Shown piece by piece: positions 24,100 to 35,503 of a stretch of DNA of 64,000 nucleotides (position 1 is its first letter; each line of letters begins with the position of its first letter). This stretch comes from Brachypterus glaber (lineage: Eukaryota > Arthropoda > Insecta > Coleoptera > Kateretidae): contig OY294048.1 in the NCBI GenBank assembly GCA_958510825.1, positions 12,045,589 to 12,109,588 on the forward strand, given 5' to 3'. Position numbers and translations under genes: made by a program. The notes beneath the pieces are model-generated. The model was given only the letters and a program-made list of their open reading frames with translations. It was not told the origin of the DNA and made no database searches.

Positions 24100-24393
24100 A
24101 GTCCATTCTTTATTGCAGTTTCTTCTTCTAGTAATTACAACATTTTATATGGTATATACATGTACAAAATATAATTATTAATAAGGGTCTAATTAACCCA
24201 TCTTTTCTCCGAGAACACATGAGACCGTTTATAAAGTTATATGTTAGGAAAGGACTAGGGAATTAAAGGAAATATGGGACAGGGAGGTACTAAATTATTC
24301 TCCACAATAATGTAAAGAAAATATGAGAAAATAATAAAAAAATGGAGTGGGGTAAGAAAACTCATAACCAATCATAAATAATTAAATGTTAGT
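24100..24393 (-). terminator. 3' UTR and poly(A) signal of the cuticle gene
   Basis: On the minus strand, AATAAA lies at about 24107-24112 (plus strand tttatt), some 280 bases past the stop codon and followed by a T-rich stretch. Nothing else gene-like lies between, so this is the likely transcript end. Confidence 0.55.
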
Positions 24394-27300
24394 TTATCCT
24401 CTAAATCCTCCTTTCACTTCACCACCGTCATCTTCTTCTGGATGGGCAGCGTTGTATGCCAGGGCTTTGAGAATTTCTTCTGGAATTGGTGGAGCAGTAG
24501 GTAAATGAGCACCTATAAAAAATGAAAAATACATATTAAAAAAAAACTAACAAAATATTGTAACAAAAATTTAGTCATAGGATAAAGGAGACTACTAAGA
24601 TTGGCCTGTTAAAAGGGAGTGAGGGAGAAAGTGTACGAATGGCAATAACAAAATAACTTAGGGAGGCAATAGGGAACATAGCCTAGTCAGTAAGTGACTG
24701 CGGCAAATTAACAGGTTAAACAACGTCGAGCCGAGTCATTACTTTGACGGGTGACCATTCGATTCTTCGGAGGGAATGGGTTCTTCTCCTACGTTGAGAA
24801 TACTACTTTGCGAAAGTAACTCCAACCGTGTTCTACGGAACAAGTAATGGGCATGGGCATAGCCTATTAGGGCAGTTTAATAGGAGTTAAACACTGTGTT
24901 TAACACAGGTTAAAGATAAGTTACAATGTTAAAACCACTGATGGTTTAAGATGTATCATCATGTGAGCTTTTAAGGGACATATAGCAATCTGAGGGGAGA
25001 CGTTTAGCTTCGACATGAATGGGATGCAAGGCAAATGTAGAGTGTATAAATATGTGTTTAAAATAAGCGTTTTCCTGCAGATTGTTTTATGTCCCTTGAA
25101 AGCTCACATGATGTTCTATCTAAAACCATCAGTGGGTTTAAATTTTTTTTTATCTTCAACCTGTTTCGATTAAAGAAGTCGTCAGTACATATGCTCTCAT
25201 TGAAATTTAGACCTCATTTCAATCATGTTTCCATCATCCTATGGAACTCAAATTAAGTGGATACTAATTAGTTGTGAAGTTCAATCCACCACAAGGTGCT
25301 TATTCTCCTACAGGCTACTCCCTATAAGAATCTCGGTAGTCTCCTTTAAACAAAACTCATAATATTAAGCATATTATAATCCGAACTTTCAACATTATAA
25401 TATGAAACATAAACTATTTTTGTGAGGCCCATACTAAAAAAAATCGAGTAGTTTTCTTTAAAATTATGTCTCATATTTTAAATATAGTGCTTTGTTTTGG
25501 CAGGCTAATGGTGTCATAGTTGTATATTATTAAATTTTTGATCATATATAGGACACCGTTTCTAAGAAAAATTTACATATTTTTCAGTAAAGTCCCAAAA
25601 AAATGACAACACACAAGACACACACTTTTATTAAGAGCTAAGACGTAATGTTTAACCAACGGGATCGCCCTATTTTCATCACGTGACTAAAGTAAAGCTT
25701 CTAATCTTAACGACGATGGGTGACTTGTTCTTTAGCTATTATTGATACTTACCAACAGGTTGAAATCCATTTTCGTTGGCAACATATTGTAAAGAAATTT
25801 GTTGACCATCAGGAGCTGTGTATGCGAAGTCTCCCTGAGCATCCATTATTGGATCTGGACTTCCTTGTTTCAGTTGACCAGCTTCTCGAGCCCGGATTCC
25901 ATTTTCACTCTCAAAACTAGAAATTAAAAAAAGATATTTGATGTTTTGTTGGCTAATTTCGGTTCGTAGTAAATTTATTTTAGGTGTACGTATATTTTGG
26001 TTTTCTTGCGGATCAAACCAGGAAGTAACATTTTGTGCCACCAAAAACATTACTTTTTAAAAGGCCATTACTCCTTTAATATTAAATTTAGGTGTTTTGG
26101 TAAAAACACTTTTTTGCTCAGTTTTAAATGAAGAATCACCCTGCAGTATTTAAATTTTATTGATGCTCTTATTTGTTCCCCATTCAATATCTCATCTTCG
26201 AAGGACCGTAGCTCCCTTAGGGCTCATTTCCAGACCAACATTTTTCATATTTTTGGATGTAGAATCATCTCTTAAATTTTGACATGGCAGTTACTGATCA
26301 CCAGGTTCTAGATCCGGTTCCTTTGGGTGCTCGAAGCTCCAAAAATGTGGTAAAATGGGGTACACTAAAATTCTAGGTATTTCTAATGTACCGTCAAACA
26401 CGTTACATTCATTACATTTAGTTTAGTATATTTTTGTGATTATACAAAAAAAAGTACGGTCAAAATAGAGAAATAAAAGGATTAGGGTTTCATAATATCT
26501 TCAAAAATCACTATTGTTGTATTATTAACATTATTTAAATCGTGCTTAATACTAAGTAAAACGTAGATTAAATTCTTTTTAATTATAAATTTTCGACCCA
26601 TATTAATGGTAATGTTAAAGGTAATTATTTGATATTAAACAATTATTTAATAATAAATAGCAAAAATTTAAAGAAATATTTTAATCATTTATTTATTATT
26701 TATTTATTGGTAAAACTAAAATAATTATTTTATTATTATATAGAAAGTACATCTATTATGTACAATATTATTAGATGATTCAAGAATCACCTTGACTTTT
26801 CTAAAGTGGGAAAATTAAAACAAAATGCATTACCATAAGGATGGTATATTGAAAAATGAAGATGCTTCGGGTATTGAAAAACAAAGGAGGGCGAGACTGC
26901 ACTAGATTATTTATAATAATTATAATTGCAGGCCCACAAAGAAAAACGTTCTATTGTACAAGTAAATTAAAACCATAATAACATTAATATGTTTTAAGCC
27001 TCCAGTTACGAGACACGGATTTCTTTATTTTCATATATCTTAATATCGTAAGCGTCACATAAATTTAAAGTTCTCGTCTGGGATCGTCACATAATTTTGA
27101 GACTTTTGCTTCACGTAACAACATTGATTCAAGCCGAGAACTTTGTTGATATCGTAAGACATATTAATGTTAAAAGTTATCTGTGCTGGGGTTGAGGCCC
27201 ACCTATTCTTATGTATTTTGGGAGGCTGAACACGAATCCACCATACAAAAGGCAACTCATGTGCTCACTGAAAAAACGGTTTAATATGGTTAAAATCTCA

Positions 27301-30300
27301 TAATATTAGTCTGCAATTTCAGTGTAGCAAAAAAAATAAGCCTATGAAGTGCCTTTTATATGATAGATTTGTGTTCAGCATTTTACTTGTATTCCTATGT
27401 ATTTTGAGGAGCTGAATCCGAATTTACCCTTTTTCGTGCTATGTGGCTGTGTTATAGAATACGTAGATAACACCAGTTAACAATGTTTTAGGGTGCATTC
27501 AGCTCCACATTTTCTAGCAAAACTGTTCGTTTTAAATCTAATCTGCTAATTTTTTTTTACTAAAGTTGTCGAGATCTCGGGATATCGACCCTTAAAGTTT
27601 TAAAATAGTACAAAATAGAAAAAAAAAACAAAAAAAATTGTATGACTTTTTACTTATCTTTTTGTCTCTTCAAACATTTAAACAAAATATGCAAAAAAGA
27701 ACCAAGTTATGATATATAGGGTGTGTCAAAAATTGGCATTATAAGCAAAAAATAAAAAATGCACCCATCGAAGTTTAAAAAAATATTCCTCATACCGGGA
27801 AAATCGAGAAATATAAATAAGTGATAGGGCCCAAAAAACAATCTAAAAACTTAATCTTTCGAGTTGGAAATGTTTCATTTTCTTATTATGTTAGAAATAT
27901 ACTATTTTTGAAATACTCTAATGTGAATATGGAATTTTTAAAAACATGGTACTCGTTATGTAATTTACCTCCATTGATACGATCCATCGGGGTTTGGTCC
28001 ATCTTGAGTTTGTGCTATGATATTAATAATTTGGCCTGATCCTGCCGGTACAGGTCTATATCCACGTTGAGGTTTCGCTATCGCACATCCTATTATGGCT
28101 GCTAGAAGTATCTGGAAAACAGACCAAAAAAGCTAAAACATTAAATTGTACACAAAAATTTGCTATTTTTGTACCAAGGGCTTAAAGTGTCAGTTTGGAC
28201 AAAAAAATTGTTATTTGTTTGTCAAGACAAGCTCGCAAAAGGGTTTGGACTCTTTTTTAGATGGTCAGATAAAAATAATACGCTAAAGTCAGGGATGACC
28301 CTATAGGGAAAGAAAGGGCAGATAACCTAAAGTTGTTCTTTTCGACATTAAATTAAATGTCAAAATAAAATTATTTTGAACGCCAAATAGAATTTTGTTT
28401 TGCTGTTTTCTATTAGATCTAATAGCAAATTATAAAGCACTAGATTGCTTGCGTACAATTTTAAAATTAGGTTTTAGAGACTCGTGTAGAGATACTTTTA
28501 AAAAGCATAAAATTTTAACTGTTATTGGTCAATATGTTTATGAAACTATTTTATTTTTTTATAAAAATCGTAACTTATTTTTAAATCTTAAGCCTAAATC
28601 TCCCAGATGTTTAAATTACAGTGTTCCTAAGCACACATTAGTTGCTTATGAAAAAGGACTGTATTTTTCATCAATTCAACTCTATAATAAGTTGCCTCCA
28701 CAGTTAAAAGTTTCTGTGAATTTAAAAACTTTTAAAATAAAACTTTTTAATTATTTGTGTAACATAGAACCATATACTCTAGGTGAATTTATGTCTTATT
28801 AGATTTGTAATTTTACCATTTTGTGACAGTTTTCAATCAATGTTTTCTTGTTTTATATTTTGTGGCGTTGTCATTTTACCCAAGGGTAAATGTAAAATAT
28901 GTAAGCATTTTTTATGAAATAAAGTATATTATTATTATTGAGTAGGTAAACTAAACTTCCGGTACGGATAAACTACAATTTAATTTTCGGTAACCGGTAT
29001 CAGAATTTTGAAAGAAATACTGTAATTTAAAAATTATATTGTAATTTTAAAATATAATTTTAGAATAAAACTTTAATACAACGTTATCATCGTAATGTTT
29101 TAACATTAGGAGTTCCTTTTTAAAATGGTTAAATTTAAATACATTTTAAAATTGCTTTAATATTAAAATTTAAAACTTAATTTTATAATAAAACTTTAAT
29201 ATTAGGTTGTCATCGTAATGTCTTAACCCTTATAAAGGGAATTCATTAAGTGGACTCTCCAGTATGTTGCTTTGGAAAATTCGTTAAGGATCTTAATCAG
29301 AATTAAAATAATACTAGATATGATTTAAATTAAATTTAAATGGGTAGGGGAAGGGGGGCTAGTCTTAACACTTTTTGGGAAAAAATACGTACTGCCTACA
29401 AAAATGAATGTTTCTACTTTTATTTTATAGAAAATAAAAATTTTAACCTTCAGCTATTATTTAGTAAAAAAATTAAATTTTTATCTTTTACAGATTTTAT
29501 GTAAAATTAATTTAAACAAAAAATATACAAAGTTAACACTTGCCCTACTTTTGGGGCAATGTTTAACATATGTAATCAAATGGGCGATAAACCCTTTTAA
29601 TTAAAACTTAAACAAGGGAGTTAAAATATTAATATTTTTTTTTTAATTTCGTTTCATATTGAAAAATAATGAGTTATTTAATATTTTTTATATGAAAAAA
29701 ATTAAATTAAAACAAAATCTTAAATAATATAATAGCATTTATCAAAGAGAACAGAAAAAAAGTTTAAAAAGTAAAGTTTTTAAATAAGAAAAAAATTAAA
29801 AAAAAAAACTACAAAGTTAACATTAAAAAAAAAACATAAAAAATTGAATAATATTCTTAAAAAAATAATTAAATACCTTATATTAAGGGAAAAATAAATA
29901 AATTTGGAAAAAACTTTTTTCTTTGTATATCGGTATAATTGTAATAAATAAGATCAGCCGAGCGCTTTCGCTTCAATCATTGAAGCATCTTCAGGGCGGG
30001 CCCTGCAAGAAAGGTGAAAAAACGTTTGTGAAAAATATAAATTTGGATTAAAGTAAACAAAAATGGATGTATAACTTGCATGCAAATATTTGTTAATATT
30101 TGCCCCATGAAATTGTTTTGCAATTTTTCGCAAAAATTTGTTTTACAGAGAAACTATAAAACTTATTCAAAAAATAATTATAAAGGAATAAAGCCAATTA
30201 AATTATCGATATATTGATATAAATTTTATATTTCTTAATATAATACTGAATTTTTATTCAAAAAAATTTATGAGCAAATTTTTACGATTATATGACAAAA

Positions 30301-32394
30301 AAGTGACATCAACTCTACAGAGAATTTTACAAGTTTTCTTTTTTTTTTAATTAATTATTTATTTTAACTATTGCAATTAGCGAAAAGCTCCAAAAGTGTA
30401 CCTTACAATCAAGATGGCGATGCAAGCTCACCTTTAGTTGTTGGGGCTTTTAGCACGTTTATCAGGAATCAGTCCTCTAAAAATGTTCAGAACTTCTGGA
30501 TTTTTTGAGACAAACGGTGATTTTTGTACTTTTTTGAAGGGACTATTAATAAATGGTTTTAATAAAAAATTTGCCCATATTTAATATTTACGATATTCCT
30601 GCAGTAAAATGATTTAATAAAAATCTATTTATGATGAACTTTGGTCAGAAAATGACTGGGACTTAAAGTATCTCCTTAGGATTTTCAAAGAATCTTTATA
30701 AAGGTTGGCTCTCGGGGAAAAATAAAGATATCTTTTTTTCAATTTTCTTTGTACACTTTTTATTGGCATCCGAAAAGGCATATTTTTTAATTACTCGCTA
30801 AATGATGTAAGACAAAAGTAAAATTTTGACCACCCCTACTAGTAGTAGTATACTATATTGGTTTTTAAAGGAATTGTTTTTTTTCTTCAATTAAGCAGTT
30901 GTTGCACTGAACTTAAAGCTAAACTTTTTTTATTTTTTTGCTGTTAATAGTTTTTTTTTTTTTTGGAAAATTTAATTTCATCTAAAGTATTTCATATTAA
31001 GTCAAGTAATGCAAAATTATTACTAACAAATAACCACCTTAAAACAGTCTTAACACAGTCTTACATTAGACCTCATAAGCAATGTATAGTAATGAACATC
31101 ATGTTTAAGATTTGATTACCCAATCAACTTAATTTACTCCCTACTCTTTAAAACATTGGAAAAATTATTTTTTTTATTTTTTTTATTTGGAGTATTTTGG
31201 AATTTTATTGAGCAATGGGCCAGCGTATGAAAAAAATATAACTCCTGTATGGTTTTAAATACAAAATACTATACAAAAAGAAAATCCAGCTTTTTTAAGT
31301 ACTCTTTAATAGGTTTGTTTAAATTTTAAATACTTAAGTTTTTAAATGCAATATTATAAATTCTAAAAAATTATTTCCCTTTGAATTTACGATGTCAAAG
31401 TAAAATTAAATTTTTATCCTGCAATCAGGTTTTAAAATCACAATGTTATTTAAAAATTACTGTACGACATTGGCCAAAATTTGTAGTTTTAAAGTCCAAA
31501 GTTAATACAAAAATATAATTTTACTATAAAACTTTTATTTTAGAATTTCCTTTTGGTTTGGATGTACCGAGAGCTGGTAAATAAACTGCAGATTTTAATC
31601 TGCAGATAACACTAGGCAACAAATCCCAACTTTTTTTTGTCCCGATCGGCACAGAATCCAAATTTGACCTTAAAAAAATTCAGCACCTCTTATTTCTTAA
31701 ATTTTAGTACATGCAATTATGCCAATTTAAAAATAATTTATAAAACAAAATATTGTGTATTTTTTTGTTGTTTTTTTAATGGTTCTACATCATAAAAATG
31801 GTACTTTATTACATAAGAACCATAACACGTAACATTTTTTTAGTTCATTTTTGACCCCCTAGTAATGATTTTTGACAATTTTTAGCATGAGTACGTGGCG
31901 ATAAGCTTGTCCCCTTATGCACCCTTCTTCTTACCCTCCACCCCTACTTAGTTTTGTCACATTATCCATTTTTTTTTTAATATTTTTTTTTCATAATATC
32001 CCTATTTATTCTACCTATGAATTTAAAGTTTCTATGTTTTAAGTTGGGTATTTTTTAACTAATATTCGCCGAATCCAAATTTGTCCTTGGAATAATTTTG
32101 TCTCCCATGATTTTAGAACAAAAGAGGGATAAAATAATGATTTTTTAACATTTTTATCTTATTTTTCTCAGAAAACTTAGGTAATAGAAATATTCTGAGG
32201 CCAGATTCGGTTTCAGCGACCCAAAATTAGTTAAAAAACATATGACTCCAATCGGGCCAAGAAACCGTGTTGCCTAGTGTAATTATCTGTAGGTGCCGGA
32301 AATATTTTTAAAAGTTGGTAATTTTTTATTTTTTTTTAACATTAATAATTTTTTTGGGGTGTAAATTTAAGGTACTTACCACTAAGTATTTCAT
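24394..32394 (-). CDS. cuticular protein, RR (Rebers-Riddiford) type, 4 coding exons, complete
   Basis: Structural cuticle protein that binds chitin through its R&R consensus and is secreted by epidermis. Coding exons on the minus strand: 32380-32394, 27969-28111, 25753-25916 and 24394-24512, with phases 0, 2 and 1 at the junctions, all with GT/AG borders and no stop; total 146 residues. Residues 1-17, [17 protein letters not shown], are a typical signal peptide, split after codon 5 by the 4.3-kb first intron, an arrangement common in CPR genes. The R&R domain spans about residues 50-107: [19 protein letters not shown], then [20 protein letters not shown] and [20 protein letters not shown]. 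The form with a short, weakly hydrophilic lead suggests RR-1 (flexible cuticle). The C-terminus, [17 protein letters not shown], is acidic and then glycine-rich. Introns carry a LINE tail, a 5S-like SINE and MITEs. A relic second promoter and first exon lies within intron 1. Confidence 0.92.
24665..24870 (+). mobile_element. 5S-rRNA-like SINE in cuticle intron 3
   Basis: The stretch 24703-24758 resembles the internal promoter half of animal 5S rRNA. 'aaacaacgtcgagcc' corresponds to the A box (AAGCAGCGTCGGGC type), and 'attactttgacgggtgacc' to the C box (GTACTTGGATGGGTGACC type), with correct spacing. The remainder (to about 24870) is GC-richer than its surroundings and ends near 'gggcatagcctatt'. 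Only one copy is in the window, so borders are approximate. It could instead be a decayed 5S pseudogene. Confidence 0.5.
24904..25174. repeat. inverted-repeat element in cuticle intron 3
   Basis: The left arm 'acaggttaaagataag', 'gttaaaaccactgatggttt', 'catgtgagcttttaaggga' is mirrored on the right as 'tcccttgaaagctcacatga', 'taaaaccatcagtgggttta', 'tatcttcaacctgt'. Arms are about 90 bases. Confidence 0.75.
26025..26308 (+). repeat. half copy of the 42335-43029 MITE, cuticle intron 2
   Basis: Matches 42740-43029: 'gtaacattttgtgccaccaa', 'aaatgaagaatcaccctgca', 'gctcccttagggctcatttc', 'ttaaattttgacatggcagt'. Only the right arm and part of the centre are present. Confidence 0.75.
26309..26470 (+). 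repeat. dispersed repeat shared with 45825-45975
   Basis: 'ctagatccggttcctttggg' then 'tgctcgaagctcc' and 'caaacacgttacattcatta' match 'ggatcgggttcctttgggtg' and 'caaacacattacatttattg' at 45833-45942. No coding content. Confidence 0.55.
26471..27968. other. cuticle intron 2, remainder
   Basis: AT-rich. The phrase 'gctgaacacgaatccaccat' (27227) and 'gctgaatccgaatttaccc' (27412) belong to the motif that recurs in many repeats of this window. The 66-codon minus frame at 27055-27255 has no domain. Confidence 0.4.
28388..28940 (+). pseudogene. 3' end of a non-LTR retrotransposon (reverse transcriptase C-terminus)
   Basis: The frame 28395-28802 reads LKILTV-like [18 protein letters not shown], then [20 protein letters not shown] and [15 protein letters not shown], ending at a stop. 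This order (ILTVxxLYIYE, Y..R, H.L..fEksp...g..lYN.LP) is the conserved tail after the thumb of Jockey/CR1-group reverse transcriptases in insects. It ends after 'gaaataaagtatattattattattg', an (ATT)n-like tail typical of 5'-truncated LINE insertions. It lies in cuticle intron 1, antisense to the gene. Confidence 0.75.
28941..30949. other. cuticle intron 1, no gene recognised
   Basis: Very AT-rich. A GC-richer island at 29950-30005 (gccgagcgctttcgcttcaa .. ttgaagcatcttcaggg) contains a small palindrome, cttcaatcattgaag, and looks like the edge of an unidentified element. Confidence 0.4.
30950..31100 (-). pseudogene. relic second promoter and first exon of the cuticle gene
   Basis: On the minus strand this segment aligns along its length with 32340-32510, the active promoter and exon 1. 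Shared blocks include the TATA region (CTATACATTGCTTAT here, CTATAAATTGCTTAT there), TTTTAAGGTGGTTATTTGTTAG exactly up to 20 bases at a time, and ATGAAATACTT at 30985-30995. The donor GTAAGT after codon 5 is replaced by TAGATGAA, so splicing from this copy at the normal place is lost. TATAAA has become TATACA. It is therefore a decayed duplicate, although a weak alternative start cannot be excluded. Confidence 0.7.
31610..32279. mobile_element. Harbinger-like MITE with TAA flanks
   Basis: Terminal repeats CACTAGGCAACA and TGTTGCCTAGTG; inner arm blocks 'gtcccgatcgg' and 'caatcgggcc'. Both sides have TAA (31607-31609 and 32280-32282), the 3-base target typical of PIF/Harbinger. A caution is that the outer flanks, ctgcagataa and taattatctgtag, are also mirror images, so the real ends may lie slightly further out. 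No transposase frame is present. Confidence 0.6.
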
Positions 32395-32500
32395 GGTAAG
32401 TCCAATAATGCACACTTATAATTATAAACTAACAAATAACCACCTTAAAACCGTCTCACAAATCACTGGTACTGTATCAGACTCTATAAGCAATTTATAG
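32395..32500 (-). promoter_or_regulatory. cuticle gene core promoter and 5' UTR
   Basis: On the minus strand a TATAAA box lies at 32494-32499. Initiator-like sites ACAGTA (A at about 32473) and CCAGTG (A at about 32467) follow 26-32 bases downstream, the expected spacing for an arthropod TATA/Inr promoter. That gives a 5' UTR of about 75 bases before the ATG at 32394. The context ACTTACCATGA is acceptable for insect initiation. No further regulatory site is claimed. Confidence 0.7.
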
Positions 32501-33086
32501 TAAAGACCATTATGCTTGGGGTCATTTCTTCTTCTTCGATCTTGCCATTCGCCAAATAACTAGCTAAAAGGTCGTAATAAATGACTGATATTAAGAAACT
32601 TATTTTAATATATAAATATTTAAAACATAAAGGTGAATCACGTTGAGAATATTTTTTATATAGTTCTGGAAAAACCAGGATAGATGATAGAAGGTGGGTC
32701 GAAAACAAATATTCATCGCAGGACCGGGTACAAAAGTCCAAACAAGCCGTGAAGATATGTAATGCTACGCATTCCACTAATTAATTACATATAATTATAT
32801 ACTAGTAAATATATTGCATTTTCCCAAATACTTAAAACAAAATAAAAAAAATAAATAAAAAAAAACTAAAAAAAATTTTCAACAATTTTTTTTTAATTTT
32901 CTAAAAACCAAAAAATTTTGAAAAAAAAAATTCAATAAAATTTTTTTTTTCAAAACTTGAAAAAAAAAATGTCAATTTCAACTATTACAAGCGTAAAGAG
33001 AAATTAAAAAAAAAATGTTAATTTTTTTAAGTTATTTTCGAAAATTAAAAAAAAAATCAAAATTTTTTTTAAATAGATTTTTAAAA
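32501..33086. other. upstream of the cuticle gene; A/T homopolymer tract
   Basis: 32740-32850 duplicates 35434-35510 plus 35790-35830. From 32830 to 33086 there is a run of A- and T-homopolymers with little complexity. The 97-codon frame on the minus strand (32484-32777) has no domain. Confidence 0.5.
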
Positions 33087-33882
33087 AATAGTTATTTATA
33101 TACCAAGGGACTAAATTGGCTGTTTTAATCCCGCTGGATAAGCGCGCGTAGCGAGCGAGGAAACAGAAATGCAAGGAACTAAAACAGCCAAGTTTAGTCC
33201 TGAGGTATATACACTATTTTTTGCAGGACCAAACATAATTTAGGTAGGTAGATAAAATTAAAATTAAAAACCATGCGTCTAAAATCGGTTGTTTTATTTT
33301 CGTAATTTAATCAACAATGCCTGTAAATTGCGAAAAGTCAGTTTCATGGCTATCGCGATTTCAATTGTTTTTTAATATGGTTGACACAAACGTCAAAAAA
33401 ATGGACGAAGATGATAAATTGTTATAACAAAGTTATTTTTAAAGGTTTTCTTTGTTAAAATCAAATAACTTGATTTGAATCGCTAATTTATTACAAAACA
33501 CCCCCAAACCTAATTTTTGAACCAGCAAAGCACATAGTAAGTACATTGGGTTAGGCTAAATGTGACACCCAGGGTAATTGTGACATGCCCTGTTATAATT
33601 CTTCTAAACTAGTTTATATCCAATGCAACCCTGGCATTAGGTTTTTGACAGTATTAAATATTTCGCGTAAAATTTCGATTTGATTTAAACTTGTTTAGAA
33701 GAACTATAACAGGACATGTCACAATTACCCTGGGTGTCACATTTAGCCTAACCCACTGTATAATATTTTAATATTATCAAGGTTGACGTGATTTTTATTC
33801 CCTAGGGAGAAAAACGGCAAGTTTAGTCCCGAAAATGAAAGCGTAAAATTAGGTTTTAGTCTTGGTCGTGCAAAAAAAATAT
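33087..33882 (+). mobile_element. dispersed element, copy 1 of 2, interrupted by a MITE
   Basis: Matches 61516-62128 in reverse orientation at high identity. It includes 'taccaagggactaaattggc', 'gtagcgagcgag', 'caggaccaaacataatttag', 'gacacaaacgtcaaaaaaat' and 'gcgtaaaattaggttttagt'. Its first 150 bases form an inner hairpin. It contains an extra insertion at 33544-33758, absent from the other copy. Weak inverted ends (gggactaaa..) make a DNA element plausible; no protein frame was found. Confidence 0.75.
33544..33758. mobile_element. 215-base TA-flanked MITE with an identified empty site
   Basis: Ends CATTGGGTTAGGCTAAATGT and the mirror of CAGTGGGTTAGGCTAAATGT; arms of about 60 bases. TA occurs on both sides (33542-33543, 33759-33760). 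The unoccupied site is preserved in the second copy of the host repeat at about 61640-61665, where a single TA joins the two flanks. Confidence 0.9.
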
Positions 33883-35433
33883 TTTTTTTTAATTTTTTTA
33901 TTTTTTTTTAAGTGTTTGGGAAAATGCAATATACCATTTACTGTTCACATGTTAATATTATACTGGGTGTTTCAAGGTAGATAAATCACGCGATTTGTGG
34001 CGTTATTAACAAGGATATCAAAATTAAATTTTTACCAGTTAATTCCAATTTATTCGAAACAAAAGTTCAATACTCTTTTTTTTTTGAGCTGGAGCTCCAC
34101 ACATGCATTTATTTTAGGTTAACAACATTTGTAAATTATATTATTTAAAAAAATAACAAATTTTCTCTATCGTATAATAGTTAATTTTTTAAAAACATAA
34201 TTTTTCAAGTAAATTTTTAATTTAAAAAAAAATAAAAAATGGGATTTGTATTTTGGATAGACCCCGCCAACGTTAAAAATAGGATGCTATGAAATTAAAA
34301 TCAAAAGTATGTATGTCGTTTGGTTTGGTATATGATGACACTAAATGTAAAATTTAATACTCAAATGTAACAATTAAAAAGCAAAATTTTTATAAAACCT
34401 TATGAAGAATTTATAAAAAAAGTTATTTGGTTACCCATTTTTAAACAATTTTTAAATTAGAAGAAAATATCCATGATTAGGGATGACGCCCCCTCGAGTT
34501 GGAAAAATTCACTGTACAGTTGGTAAAATTGAGTAAATTGATTGTTAGATTTTCGAAATTGGTAGAATAGTTGGAAAAATTGAGGGATTCAGTTGAGAAA
34601 ATGGTCAGGAAATTTCGGTAGAGGTAAACCTTTTTTCTTTAGTTAGGAGTACAAATGGATACTTTTTAGAGGTGAGGACCTTTTTTAAAACTCTTCTATT
34701 CACTTCACTTCCATATACATACGTAGTTATAAATATATATATATAATATATATAATATATATGATATATATAATATATATAATATATATGTAGTACCTAC
34801 ATTTTAGGTATATTTGTCCTCAAGTGTGCCAAGTGCTTTTTCAGCTACTTAGAAAAAACTTAAAAAGCTGAAATTCGGTACACATACTTATCTCCCTTAA
34901 CAAAATAATTTTATATAAAATTAACCCCCCCACGTGAGATAATATATAACTAAAATTGGGTTACGTACTCATCCTAAAATTATAAAATTTTACTATAAAT
35001 AAAAAAAAACTGTTAACTCCATCACCTCCCCACACGACTAAGTTAACCCTGGAGGGCCCTCTCTGTTTTAACCACTTAGAAAAAACTTAGAAAGCTGAAA
35101 TTTAGAACTCATGCTAATCTTCTATGACAATACAATTTGTATGGAAAATTTCTCAATTTTAAGTTGGGAAATATTTGGCCAGCTCCCCCAAAAAAATCGC
35201 TTCGAAGCACCCCTGGTAGCATTCACGGCTTGTTTTTTATTATATTTTCTTTGCAACAGTATTTCAACTGATGCACAAATAACTAGTGACATTCTAATTT
35301 CATAATAAATATTAATAAATAATCATATGGTATACCTTAGGTAAATCTAAATGTTAACAATTATAAAATTTTAGTTTAGAGTTTCAATTAATTACATATA
35401 TTACATAAGTTTTTGTTTCAAAATTAAGAAAAT
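33883..35433. other. no gene; AT-rich, one microsatellite
   Basis: A fragment starting 'actgggtgtttcaaggtaga' at 33962 looks like one end of another TA-flanked MITE; a similar end appears at 63086. Imperfect (AT)n lies at 34731-34790. The 64-codon frame at 35111-35305 has no recognisable domain. Confidence 0.45.
34731..34790. repeat. imperfect (AT)n tract
   Basis: About 60 bases of ATATAT/ATAATAT units. Confidence 0.85.
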
Positions 35434-35503
35434 AAAAACAAGCTGTGATGATATGTAATGCTTCGTATTTCATAGTATACTCTTCATAGTATTGTCATAA
35501 AAT

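Noticed and set aside
27055..27255. 66-codon minus-strand frame between cuticle exons
   Set aside because: Not in phase with flanking cuticle exons, no acceptor or donor at useful positions, and contains dispersed-repeat phrases.
32484..32777. 97-codon minus-strand frame upstream of the cuticle promoter
   Set aside because: Overlaps the TATA region and part of a three-copy repeat; no domain recognised.
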